Positions 1 to 5,583 of a DNA stretch of 8,626 nt are shown here, in pieces. The notes under the pieces are model-generated. The model saw only the letters and a program-made list of their open reading frames with translations, did no database searches and was not told where the DNA came from. The DNA comes from CAZUUO01 sp964622665. GTDB lineage: Bacteria; Patescibacteriota; Patescibacteriia; Magasanikbacterales; GCA-002688135. The stretch is taken from assembly GCA_964622665.1 (NCBI GenBank), contig CAZUUO010000029.1, positions 1 through 8,626 of the forward strand. Reading direction: 5' to 3'. The position numbers were made by a program, and so were the translations under genes. The stretch's first letter is position 1. Each line of letters opens with the position of its first letter.

Positions 1-647
1 GTGTATTTGATCATGCTTCGCACATCCTTCGTATGAAGTGTGTCAGCAATGAGCTCTGCTCTTTCACCGAGTAGCCCAAGAATGTTTGCGATCTTTGCCT
101 CAATCTCAGTAGTTATTTTTCCTCCACGTTCCGTTGAATACTTTATTGTGGAGATGTCGCGTGTTAATTTTTGAATGTTTGCTTTCGCTCGTTGAATAAC
201 GAAACTATTTTTCAGTCCAATCACGAGCAGCTCCTTTATTTCATCAACCATTTTTTCAACGGCGACTGATTTTAGGAATTCTTCATGATCGTATGTTCCC
301 GGTTCATACTTTTGTCGGAGAGATTTTGATATTTCCCACAAAGGTGGAAGCATCATCATTAACACTGCGACACTGTATGCTGCTAGAAAGATGTAGTGGA
401 TTAATTTTGGTACCGGAATATCTTTCTGGGCACACATGGTGATATGAATGAGTGACAAGAAGAACAGGGGAGTGATTATGTAACTGAACAAACCGTGGTA
501 CACTTCTCCGTATTTTGTCTGGGTGTTTTGAAACCCATTTTTTACACGTTTTAGTATTCCTATTTTATTTTCTCTGAGGTGCTCAATAAAGAGTACTTCA
601 GGGTCGATTTTTTGTCCGAGTCTTTTTTCAAACTCGTCTTTGTTCAT
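1..647 (-). CDS. Membrane protein of unknown function with C-terminal helical region (3' end outside window)
   Basis: Open reading frame of 215 codons from an ATG at 647 down to the left window edge with no stop, so the C-terminus is missing. I do not recognise a family. The translation starts MNKDEFEKRLGQKIDPEVLF, with a charged N-terminal region (about 1-50), two hydrophobic helices (about 53-71 and 83-103), then a long charged, probably cytoplasmic helical region (about 105-215) rich in Lys, Glu, Ile and Leu that could form a coiled coil. The start is well supported: GGAGGTG lies 5 nt upstream, and a TTGACA-N17-TACTAT promoter lies 34-62 bases upstream of the ATG. The gene is odd in this window: it is the only one with a canonical Shine-Dalgarno, and about 18 of 24 Leu codons are CTN, whereas the desulfurase gene uses about 10 of 45. 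It could be a recent acquisition. Confident as a coding region; function unknown. Confidence 0.8.
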   Translation of the reverse strand, partial: MNKDEFEKRLGQKIDPEVLFIEHLRENKIGILKRVKNGFQNTQTKYGEVYHGLFSYIITPLFFLSLIHITMCAQKDIPVPKLIHYIFLAAYSVAVLMMMLPPLWEISKSLRQKYEPGTYDHEEFLKSVAVEKMVDEIKELLVIGLKNSFVIQRAKANIQKLTRDISTIKYSTERGGKITTEIEAKIANILGLLGERAELIADTLHTKDVRSMIKY

Positions 648-652
648 GACTC

Positions 653-659
653 CACCTCC
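653..659 (-). promoter_or_regulatory. Canonical Shine-Dalgarno (GGAGGTG) of the partial membrane gene
   Basis: On the minus strand GGAGGTG ends 5 nt before the ATG at 647. It fixes the start of that gene and is notable because the other starts in the window lack a comparable site. Confidence 0.85.
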
Positions 660-680
660 GTGGTGTAAGGAGCTAACAAA

Positions 681-709
681 ATAGTACGCTTTTTTTGAGC
701 GTTTGTCAA
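681..709 (-). promoter_or_regulatory. Sigma70-type promoter for the partial membrane gene, with a dyad in the spacer
   Basis: On the minus strand a perfect -35 TTGACA (704-709) is followed by a 17-bp spacer and a -10 TACTAT (681-686, 4 of 6 consensus). It lies between the end of the reductase gene and the ATG at 647, so the downstream gene need not depend on reductase transcription. The spacer contains a 5-bp inverted repeat, ACGCT/AGCGT with a 7-nt A-rich loop, which might be an operator or chance. Confidence 0.7.
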
Positions 710-725
710 AGTAAGATTGCTAAAA

Positions 726-1415
726 TTAGAAGAAAATTTCAAATTTAATATGTGTAGCTGGTACGTGATTTTGGGTGAGGATTGAACGCGCATCGATGAT
801 CATTTGTTTGTTTCCGCACAAATAAAAGAGGGTGTCCTTTTCAAAACCATTGTTTTTTAAATGGTCGGTTACTCTACCGCGCAATCCGGTGTATTGTTCA
901 CTTGGTTGGGATAAGGTTGTTTTTACAATGAGATTTGGGAGTTTCTTTTGAAATTCATGAATTTCTTCAAGGGCAAACACATCCGCTTCGGTACGAACCC
1001 CAAAATATAGGGTTACTGCTTGTGAGGGTCTAAAGTCAGCTAAATGGTATAAATGTGATAAAAATGGGGCGATTCCTGTGGAAGTTGCTACGTAGACAAT
1101 GCGTTCATGACTTTCTGTGGGTACCGTCATGAGGCCGCGTGCTTCACCAAAACGTACTGCACTTTGTAAGGGGAGTTTGTGTATTCTTTCGGTTACCACA
1201 CTTTCTGGATGCCATTGCATGTACCAGGTTAGGTGTTTTGGATGTGCACTATCACTTGCTATCGAAAAGGCGCGAGCGATTTTTTTGTCGGTATGCTCAC
1301 TTTCAATCATGACAAATTGACCCGGTAAAAACGAGAATTCTTCCTGTAATTCTACAGTTATTTTATAAATTACCGGGGTAACGCGGGTGTTTTCGATGAT
1401 AATACCTGTGTGCAT
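726..1415 (-). CDS. FAD/NAD(P)H-binding oxidoreductase, ferredoxin-NADP reductase (FNR) family
   Basis: A 229-residue flavoprotein reductase expected to move electrons between NAD(P)H and a one-electron carrier such as a ferredoxin, in the cytoplasm. It has an N-terminal FAD-binding beta barrel (about 1-100) with the flavin motif RAFSIAS at 48-54, then an NAD(P)-binding Rossmann half (about 104-229) with ATSTGIAPF at 110-118 and the CG motif (C200-G201, YLCGNKQM). There is no extra ferredoxin or oxygenase domain, so it is a stand-alone reductase, and the length is typical for the compact bacterial type. The FEIFF end is short and lacks the aromatic C-terminal extension of plant-type FNR. No Shine-Dalgarno precedes the ATG. 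It diverges from the Rrf2 regulator (90 bp between the starts), so regulation by that protein is plausible. The [3Fe-4S] ferredoxin at 5229-5543 is a candidate partner. The family call is firm; substrate and direction are inferred. Confidence 0.9.
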   Translation of the reverse strand: MHTGIIIENTRVTPVIYKITVELQEEFSFLPGQFVMIESEHTDKKIARAFSIASDSAHPKHLTWYMQWHPESVVTERIHKLPLQSAVRFGEARGLMTVPTESHERIVYVATSTGIAPFLSHLYHLADFRPSQAVTLYFGVRTEADVFALEEIHEFQKKLPNLIVKTTLSQPSEQYTGLRGRVTDHLKNNGFEKDTLFYLCGNKQMIIDARSILTQNHVPATHIKFEIFF

Positions 1416-1430
1416 AGTAGGTAAATACTA
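1415..1430. promoter_or_regulatory. Inverted repeat at the start of the reductase gene (possible operator)
   Basis: TAGTA-N6-TACTA, a 5-6-5 inverted repeat whose left edge overlaps the reductase start codon (ATG at 1415 on the minus strand). It is comparable in length and spacing to the dyad at 1481-1496 in front of the Rrf2 gene, although the half-site sequences differ. A regulator bound here would be expected to affect reductase expression. Short, AT-rich repeats arise by chance, so confidence is low. Confidence 0.3.
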
Positions 1431-1439
1431 CCACAGTTC

Positions 1440-1468
1440 TTGACAAAGTGCCATATATTTTATATCAT
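1440..1468 (+). promoter_or_regulatory. Strong sigma70-type promoter of the Fe-S assembly operon
   Basis: A perfect -35 TTGACA (1440-1445), a 17-bp spacer and a -10 TATCAT (1463-1468, 5 of 6 consensus). Transcription would start near 1475, leaving a leader of about 30 nt before the ATG at 1506. The promoter also argues against using the TTG at 1440 as a start codon, because that TTG is part of the -35 box. Confidence 0.8.
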
Positions 1469-1480
1469 AGTTGGTGAATA

Positions 1481-1496
1481 TGAGTTAAATTACTCA
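1481..1496. promoter_or_regulatory. Inverted repeat in the leader of the Fe-S operon (candidate Rrf2 operator)
   Basis: TGAGT-N6-ACTCA, an inverted repeat just downstream of the predicted transcription start and upstream of the regulator's own ATG. Rrf2 proteins commonly autoregulate by binding dyads over their own promoter, so this is a reasonable autoregulatory site. It does not closely match the E. coli IscR type 1 site; the assignment rests on position and symmetry. Confidence 0.4.
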
Positions 1497-1505
1497 ATAT
1501 ATAAT

Positions 1506-1901
1506 ATGGTGAGATTAAGTAAGAAAACAGACTACGCAATCCAATTTTTGCTTGCGTTACATGATGCAAAGGATGCCCCGCTTTCGTTGGGTTGTTTTGC
1601 ACGTGAATCTCACATTTCTTTCCTTTTTTTGCAACACATTGTTCGATCGTTAAAGTCACATGAATTGGTGACCGTTACCAAAGGACGCGAGGGTGGGTAC
1701 ATGTTAGCAAAACCATTATCTGAAATTACGGTGAAAGAAATCTCAGATTTATTGGAAGGTGCTCCATCGGTTGTTCCGTGTATTATGGCGCCGACATTAT
1801 GTGGATTGTCAGGGAAATGTGGTGCTCGCAAACGATTTATTACCGTGAATGAAAAAATTAATACCGTGCTCGCCTCAATTACTCTTGCTGACTTGTTATA
1901 A
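1506..1901 (+). CDS. Rrf2-family transcriptional regulator, IscR-like, with three putative Fe-S cysteines
   Basis: A 131-residue winged-helix regulator expected to bind DNA as a dimer and sense Fe-S cluster status (or NO, iron or redox state). The N-terminus VRLSKKTDYAIQFLLALHD is the classic Rrf2 opening. A recognition helix region follows (about 38-52, SFLFLQHIVRSLKSHELV), then the wing motif KGREGGYMLAKP at 59-70, and a cysteine cluster C92-x6-C99-x5-C105. IscR uses C92, C98 and C104 (x5, x5) for a [2Fe-2S] cluster, so the spacing here is one residue longer in the first gap. I chose ATG 1506; a longer in-frame reading from a TTG at 1440 lies in the promoter. There is no Shine-Dalgarno. It is first in an operon with the desulfurase (3-nt gap) and scaffold, and divergent from the reductase. 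It is very likely a cluster-loaded autorepressor of Fe-S assembly; NsrR- or RirA-like sensing cannot be excluded. Confidence 0.9.
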   Translation: MVRLSKKTDYAIQFLLALHDAKDAPLSLGCFARESHISFLFLQHIVRSLKSHELVTVTKGREGGYMLAKPLSEITVKEISDLLEGAPSVVPCIMAPTLCGLSGKCGARKRFITVNEKINTVLASITLADLL

Positions 1902-1904
1902 GCT

Positions 1905-3248
1905 ATGAAGGAAACAGAACTCAAAACAGAATGTGGTCGCGTGGTTGGTAATACCGGTTTTATTTCGTTACCTGACGTGGAATCACGATTTGTATATTTA
2001 GATCACGCAGCGACAACTCCGGTACGACGTGAAGCGTTAGATGCAATGATGCCATATTTCGCTGAAGATTTTGGAAATCCTTCAGCATTGTATGCGGCAG
2101 GTCGTGCAGCAAAACGAGCATTACAAGAGGCGCGTGAAACTATTGCACGTGGTTTATCAGCTCGTCCTAATGAAATTATTTTTACTGCTGGTGGAACGGA
2201 AAGTAATAATTTGGCGTTGTTTGGGGTGACGCGTGGTTATGCAACTCAGGGTAACACTATTATTACGAGTTCATTTGAACATCATGCGGTTTTGTATGTT
2301 GGTGAAAAAATGGAAAAAGATGGATTACATCATGTTGTGGTTCCGGTTGATCATAATGGGTTGTTGGATTTAGAGAAATTTGAAACTTCACTTACTCCTG
2401 AAACGCTCGTGGTGAGTATTATGTATGCGAATAATGAAATTGGCGTCGTACAAAATATCACCGAGATTGCACGTATTATTCGTAACAAAAAGAAGGAGTG
2501 GGGAAGAGGACCTTTACAAACACCGTTTTTACATACGGATGCTTGCCAAGCGACACAATATTTGAATTTGAATGTACAAGAATTGGGAGTTGATTTGATG
2601 ACGATTAATTCATCAAAAATTTACGGACCCAAAGGTGTAGGGGCTTTGTACGTGAAAAATGGTATTAAATTATCTCCATTGGTTATCGGGGGAGGGCAAG
2701 AACAAAAACTTCGTTCAGGCACTGAAAATATTCCTGGCATTGTGGGATTTGCAAAAGCATTTGAATTAGCACTCGCGGAACGAGAAACAGAAAGTGCTCG
2801 TTTGAGTGAATTGCGCGATTACTTTATTGCGAGAGTTTTACAAGAAATTCCAAAGGTAGTTTTAAATGGTGATCCAGTGAAGCGTCTTCCTAATAATATC
2901 AATGTTTCGATTTTGGATATTGAGGGAGAAGCAATTCTGTTGTACTTAGATGCGTATGGTATTTGTGCATCAACGGGAAGTGCGTGTGATAGTGCAAGTC
3001 TCGATCCCTCACATGTGATTTTAGCACTGGGACGTCCCTATGAATTTGCGCATGGATCGATGCGATTTACACTCGGTAAATCAACAACGAAAGAAGACAT
3101 TGATTATACGTTGGAAGTTTTGAAACCGGTGTGTGCGGTGTTACGACAAATGTCACCTATTGATGTTGATATTACGTCATACGATCAAAAACATACTGCA
3201 ATTCCTGAAGCATTTTTAGGCAATGCAAAACCTCACTTTATAAAATAA
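1905..3248 (+). CDS. iscS: Cysteine desulfurase (IscS/NifS family)
   Basis: A PLP-dependent enzyme that converts L-cysteine to alanine and passes the sulfur as a persulfide to the Fe-S scaffold. The core starts with VYLDHAATTPV (about 30-40). The PLP-stacking His is H126 (SSFEHHAV). D212 and Q215 (HTDACQA) contact the cofactor ring, and the Schiff-base lysine is K238 in SSKIYGPKG. The mobile-loop sulfur-accepting cysteine is C361 in STGSACDSASLDPSHV, the group I IscS/NifS pattern, and RSGTENIP at 270-277 is also typical. Length is 447 residues, above the usual 390-405, because of a roughly 28-residue N-terminal extension (contains C10) and a C-terminal tail unlike the SIEWAHH end of E. coli IscS. 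No Shine-Dalgarno supports ATG 1905; the GTG at 1977 is an alternative start that removes the extension. It sits 3 nt after the regulator and 6 nt before its scaffold partner. Its role in a housekeeping ISC-like pathway is very likely. Confidence 0.95.
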   Translation: MKETELKTECGRVVGNTGFISLPDVESRFVYLDHAATTPVRREALDAMMPYFAEDFGNPSALYAAGRAAKRALQEARETIARGLSARPNEIIFTAGGTESNNLALFGVTRGYATQGNTIITSSFEHHAVLYVGEKMEKDGLHHVVVPVDHNGLLDLEKFETSLTPETLVVSIMYANNEIGVVQNITEIARIIRNKKKEWGRGPLQTPFLHTDACQATQYLNLNVQELGVDLMTINSSKIYGPKGVGALYVKNGIKLSPLVIGGGQEQKLRSGTENIPGIVGFAKAFELALAERETESARLSELRDYFIARVLQEIPKVVLNGDPVKRLPNNINVSILDIEGEAILLYLDAYGICASTGSACDSASLDPSHVILALGRPYEFAHGSMRFTLGKSTTKEDIDYTLEVLKPVCAVLRQMSPIDVDITSYDQKHTAIPEAFLGNAKPHFIK

Positions 3249-3254
3249 TTTTCT

Positions 3255-3938
3255 ATGGCAGATTTAATTTCAAAAATGACTGATGATACGCTCAAGAATT
3301 CTGATGTCGTGAATACGCGCACTAAAGAATCATGGGTGTATTCTGATATTGTGCGTGAACATTTTTTCCGTCCACAAAATTTGTTGATGAGAAAGGCAGA
3401 TGAAGGGGAATTTGATGCAGAAGGTGTCGTAGGATCACCAGCGTGCGGAGATTCTATGTGGATTGGTATCAAAGTTGATCCAACCACCGAACGAGTGACT
3501 GAAATGAAATGGAGAACGTTTGGGTGTGGAAGTGCGATTGCTTCAACTTCTATGTATTCAGTGATGATTACGGAAAATGGTGGATTGACTCTTGCTGATG
3601 CGCTCGCCATTAAACCACAACACATCATGGAACGTCTTGGTGGTTTACCGAACCGAAAAATTCATTGCAGTGTGTTGGCAGATAAAGCGTTTCAAAAATG
3701 CGTGAATAATTATTTTCGTGCAACCGGACAACATGCTCGTGTGATGGTGGATGGAGCAAAAGTGATTGATAAGGATTTGAATATCACCGATCACGATATT
3801 GAAGAAGCAGTACTTGAAGGCGCAACAACGCTTGAGGATGTCCAAAAGAAACTGAAGGTTGGAATTGGAAATCCGGAAAATATTCCTGAAATTGAACAAC
3901 TCATTCGTTTTTATAGTGAAAAATATTATGGTGGATAA
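3255..3938 (+). CDS. NifU/IscU-type Fe-S cluster scaffold with a cysteine-less BFD-like C-terminal domain
   Basis: A 227-residue scaffold on which clusters are assembled from desulfurase sulfur and iron before transfer. Residues about 28-155 form the IscU/NifU N-terminal domain with all expected ligands: C64 and D66 in GSPACGD, C91 in FGCGSAIAS, and H137-C138 in KIHCSVLA. The HscA-binding LPPVK of E. coli IscU is LPNRK here (131-135), fitting the lack of HscA/HscB genes nearby. Residues about 161-227 resemble the BFD-like [2Fe-2S] domain of NifU (ITDHDIEEAV, GATTLEDVQKKLKVG), but the four cysteine positions are D172, D174, N206 and N209, so it should not bind the usual cluster. The NifU C-terminal Nfu domain is absent, as is the Cys-x2-Cys of Nfu. 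A 28-residue N-terminal extension precedes the YSDIV start of the core; M8 is an alternative start. Last gene of the operon, followed by a terminator. The scaffold call is firm; the role of the C-terminal domain is unknown. Confidence 0.9.
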   Translation: MADLISKMTDDTLKNSDVVNTRTKESWVYSDIVREHFFRPQNLLMRKADEGEFDAEGVVGSPACGDSMWIGIKVDPTTERVTEMKWRTFGCGSAIASTSMYSVMITENGGLTLADALAIKPQHIMERLGGLPNRKIHCSVLADKAFQKCVNNYFRATGQHARVMVDGAKVIDKDLNITDHDIEEAVLEGATTLEDVQKKLKVGIGNPENIPEIEQLIRFYSEKYYGG

Positions 3939-3961
3939 ACGAGCGTAACGGCTCGTTTTTT
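3938..3961 (+). terminator. Intrinsic terminator of the Fe-S assembly operon
   Basis: A 7-bp stem AACGAGC (3938-3944) and GCTCGTT (3951-3957) with a 6-nt loop, followed by a run of T to 3961. It begins at the last base of the scaffold stop codon. A second ACGAGC copy at 3966-3971 allows an alternative pairing (see findings). Confidence 0.9.
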
Positions 3962-3962
3962 C

Positions 3963-4005
3963 TTTACGAGCTGGCTGTTTTACGCTATGGTAATTATATA
4001 TAATT
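3963..4005 (+). promoter_or_regulatory. Possible promoter region of the polytopic membrane protein gene
   Basis: Between the Fe-S terminator and ATG 4013 there are two weak promoter candidates. One is TTTACG (3963-3968)-N17-TATGGT (3986-3991). The other is a perfect TATAAT at 3999-4004 without a good -35; it would start transcription at about the ATG and give a leaderless mRNA. TATAAT sits inside a perfect 14-bp palindrome (3992-4005) that could be an operator, although AT-rich palindromes are common. The terminator just upstream makes a promoter here likely; which one is uncertain. Confidence 0.4.
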
Positions 4006-4012
4006 TTTCCTT

Positions 4013-5221
4013 ATGGACACCCCACAATTGTTATTGTCTGAACGCGAAAATCCAGAAAACTGGGAACGTGAGTATCGTGAAAATCCTGATGGTTTTAAAG
4101 ACGCGTTACGAGAAATTGAAAAAACGCATGGGAATTTGGTTTTGGTGCGTGCATGGAAAGCTCGATTGGTGGATGTTGTCGCTTCAAAGTTTCCTCGTAG
4201 TTTTTGGTACGTGATGGGTGCAACGATTGTTGCGTATGTGGGGGTGGCGTATGTGAACACTTTCACGTTTGGTACGATTGGTTTGCCGGCAATGATGTGG
4301 ATTGTTCCATTTTTATTGCACTATATTTGGATCAATAAAAAACAAATTGCACAAGCGCGCTATGTTGGTGCTGCTGTTGTTTTGTTTGGCGCATTATTGT
4401 ATGTGCCACGTTTTTTGGTAGATCCCATGACAGATATTTCATTGTTCAGTTTGTTTTTAGGGGTCTGTGGCTTGGGCGGATTTTTTGTCTATACTCAGTC
4501 GCATCGTATCGATGATATTCTTGATGTGGTTACTCGTCTTTCATCGTGGGTATTATTATCACTTGCCTTATCAATTCCTATTTTGGGGATTTTATTTGCA
4601 TCTTCAGAAGTATTACAATTATTTGGCCAAGGGGATCATTACCTAATTGAATTTGCTAATGCGGTAACTCCGTTTATTGCATACTATATTTTGGAACGTT
4701 CACAAGGTTGGCTTAAAATTTCTCAATTGTACTCTAAAATTTTAATTATTCCTCTTTTTGCGATTGCAGCGTTTATTTTTTTGAGAATAATTTATTTTTT
4801 ATTGGGTGTGAAGTTGATATCGTCGTTTACGTTAGCGTTTTTTGATGTGAGTTTGTTGTTGCTTGTCATGATGTTTATTGCATCACTTATTATGATGCGA
4901 ACCAAAAATATTTTTTCATTTGAAAAATTTGAAAGTTTGTTTTTTGGTTTAATTTCAGGTGTTTCATTTGTACTTTCTGTGTGTGGTATTGTTTCGTATT
5001 TTGAAGCAGGTTCACAGTTGTGGCAAATTAATTATACTGCGTATGTATGGTGGTTAATTGCGATCTCGTTATTTATGAGTTTTCATGCGGGTACCTTTGC
5101 ACTCGCGGCACTACGACGACAAGTGGGAACGACGACCTCGTATAAACGTCAGGTCCAATTATTTTTAGGATATCCGCTCTTGTGTGCTGGTGCTATTATT
5201 GCTACTATTTTTGCATTATAA
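4013..5221 (+). CDS. Polytopic membrane protein of unknown function, about 10-11 transmembrane helices
   Basis: A 402-residue integral membrane protein that I do not recognise. The first ~60 residues are hydrophilic and charged (several Glu, Arg and Asn; PENWEREYRENPDGF at 14-28), probably cytoplasmic. From about residue 64 there is a series of hydrophobic segments at roughly 64-86, 88-107, 114-135, 141-161, 175-195, 209-227, 242-265, 273-294, 307-328, 339-365 and 380-402, with the final helix at the extreme C-terminus. There is no signal peptide, ATPase motif or heme-type His pair. Few charges lie within the helices (E213 near helix 6, H355 in helix 10), giving no obvious catalytic or ion-binding site. 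ATG 4013 is chosen without Shine-Dalgarno support; it lies 9 nt after a TATAAT and could be leaderless. The gene ends 7 nt before the [3Fe-4S] ferredoxin, suggesting co-transcription and perhaps a shared redox or membrane role. Confident that it is coding; function unknown. Confidence 0.85.
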   Translation: MDTPQLLLSERENPENWEREYRENPDGFKDALREIEKTHGNLVLVRAWKARLVDVVASKFPRSFWYVMGATIVAYVGVAYVNTFTFGTIGLPAMMWIVPFLLHYIWINKKQIAQARYVGAAVVLFGALLYVPRFLVDPMTDISLFSLFLGVCGLGGFFVYTQSHRIDDILDVVTRLSSWVLLSLALSIPILGILFASSEVLQLFGQGDHYLIEFANAVTPFIAYYILERSQGWLKISQLYSKILIIPLFAIAAFIFLRIIYFLLGVKLISSFTLAFFDVSLLLLVMMFIASLIMMRTKNIFSFEKFESLFFGLISGVSFVLSVCGIVSYFEAGSQLWQINYTAYVWWLIAISLFMSFHAGTFALAALRRQVGTTTSYKRQVQLFLGYPLLCAGAIIATIFAL

Positions 5222-5228
5222 AACGTAT

Positions 5229-5543
5229 ATGATTGAACAACCAATTCCGGTGACCGATAGTAATAAAAAAGCAAAAAAAATTACGCGACTCGTTGTTGAT
5301 CGTGATTTGTGTATTGGTGCGGCTAGTTGTGTGGTCGTGTATCCGAGTGTCTTTGCTATGGATGATGAAAATAAAGCGGTGATGTTGAAAAAAGATGGTA
5401 CGCAAACATCTGCAGAAACAAATGTCACGGAACTTGCTGTAGATCATATTGACGATGAAACGTTGTTGCTTGCCGCACAATCATGTCCTACTTTGGCTAT
5501 CTTTTTGTACGATAGTGAAGGTAATCAAGTATACCCAGCATAG
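5229..5543 (+). CDS. Small three-cysteine ferredoxin, predicted [3Fe-4S]
   Basis: A 104-residue electron carrier of the single-cluster bacterial ferredoxin type. The ligand motif is C28-I-G-A31-A-S-C34 followed by C86-P87, with VVDRDLCIG before and AIFLYDSEG after. A [4Fe-4S] relative would carry Cys or Asp at position 31; Ala leaves three cysteines, as in the actinobacterial [3Fe-4S] ferredoxins that serve P450s. Between the ligands is the usual PSVFAMDDENKAV segment, and the insert at about 54-75 (rich in Thr and acidic residues) is longer than in the shortest family members. A longer in-frame reading from 5184 would add a hydrophobic MLVLLLL leader, but it overlaps the upstream membrane gene and is rejected; ATG 5229 has no Shine-Dalgarno. 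It lies 7 nt after the membrane protein, and its acceptor is unknown. The reductase at 726-1415 is a plausible donor. Family is firm; cluster type is inferred from the missing ligand. Confidence 0.85.
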   Translation: MIEQPIPVTDSNKKAKKITRLVVDRDLCIGAASCVVVYPSVFAMDDENKAVMLKKDGTQTSAETNVTELAVDHIDDETLLLAAQSCPTLAIFLYDSEGNQVYPA

Positions 5544-5544
5544 G

Positions 5545-5573
5545 TTGATAATCTCTTACTAGTTTGGTATGCT
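5545..5573 (+). promoter_or_regulatory. Promoter of the DoxX-family gene
   Basis: TTGATA (5545-5550, 5 of 6), a 17-bp spacer, and TATGCT (5568-5573, 4 of 6). Transcription would start near 5580, leaving a leader of about 42 nt. No terminator is visible between the ferredoxin stop (5543) and here, so read-through from upstream is also possible. Confidence 0.55.
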
Positions 5574-5583
5574 ATAGGTAAGG

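Noticed and set aside
1440..1505. N-terminal extension of the Rrf2 regulator starting at TTG 1440
   Set aside because: The TTG is part of the -35 box of a strong promoter and the extra 22 residues do not resemble Rrf2 proteins, which start at MVRLSKKTDYAI or similar.
1610..1924. Minus-strand 104-codon open frame opposite the Rrf2 gene
   Set aside because: It is antisense to a clearly conserved regulator and its translation shows no domain; a shadow frame.
3233..3628. Minus-strand 131-codon open frame opposite the scaffold gene
   Set aside because: It is antisense to a gene with complete IscU/NifU motifs; no recognisable protein and no start signals.
3987..4266. Short open frames on both strands overlapping the start of the 402-residue membrane protein (3987-4214 plus, 3994-4266 minus)
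   Set aside because: They overlap the charged N-terminus of a long frame with convincing transmembrane pattern and have no domains of their own.
5184..5228. Hydrophobic N-terminal leader on the ferredoxin starting at TTG 5184
   Set aside because: It overlaps the end of the membrane protein gene in another frame, and the ferredoxin homology begins after ATG 5229.
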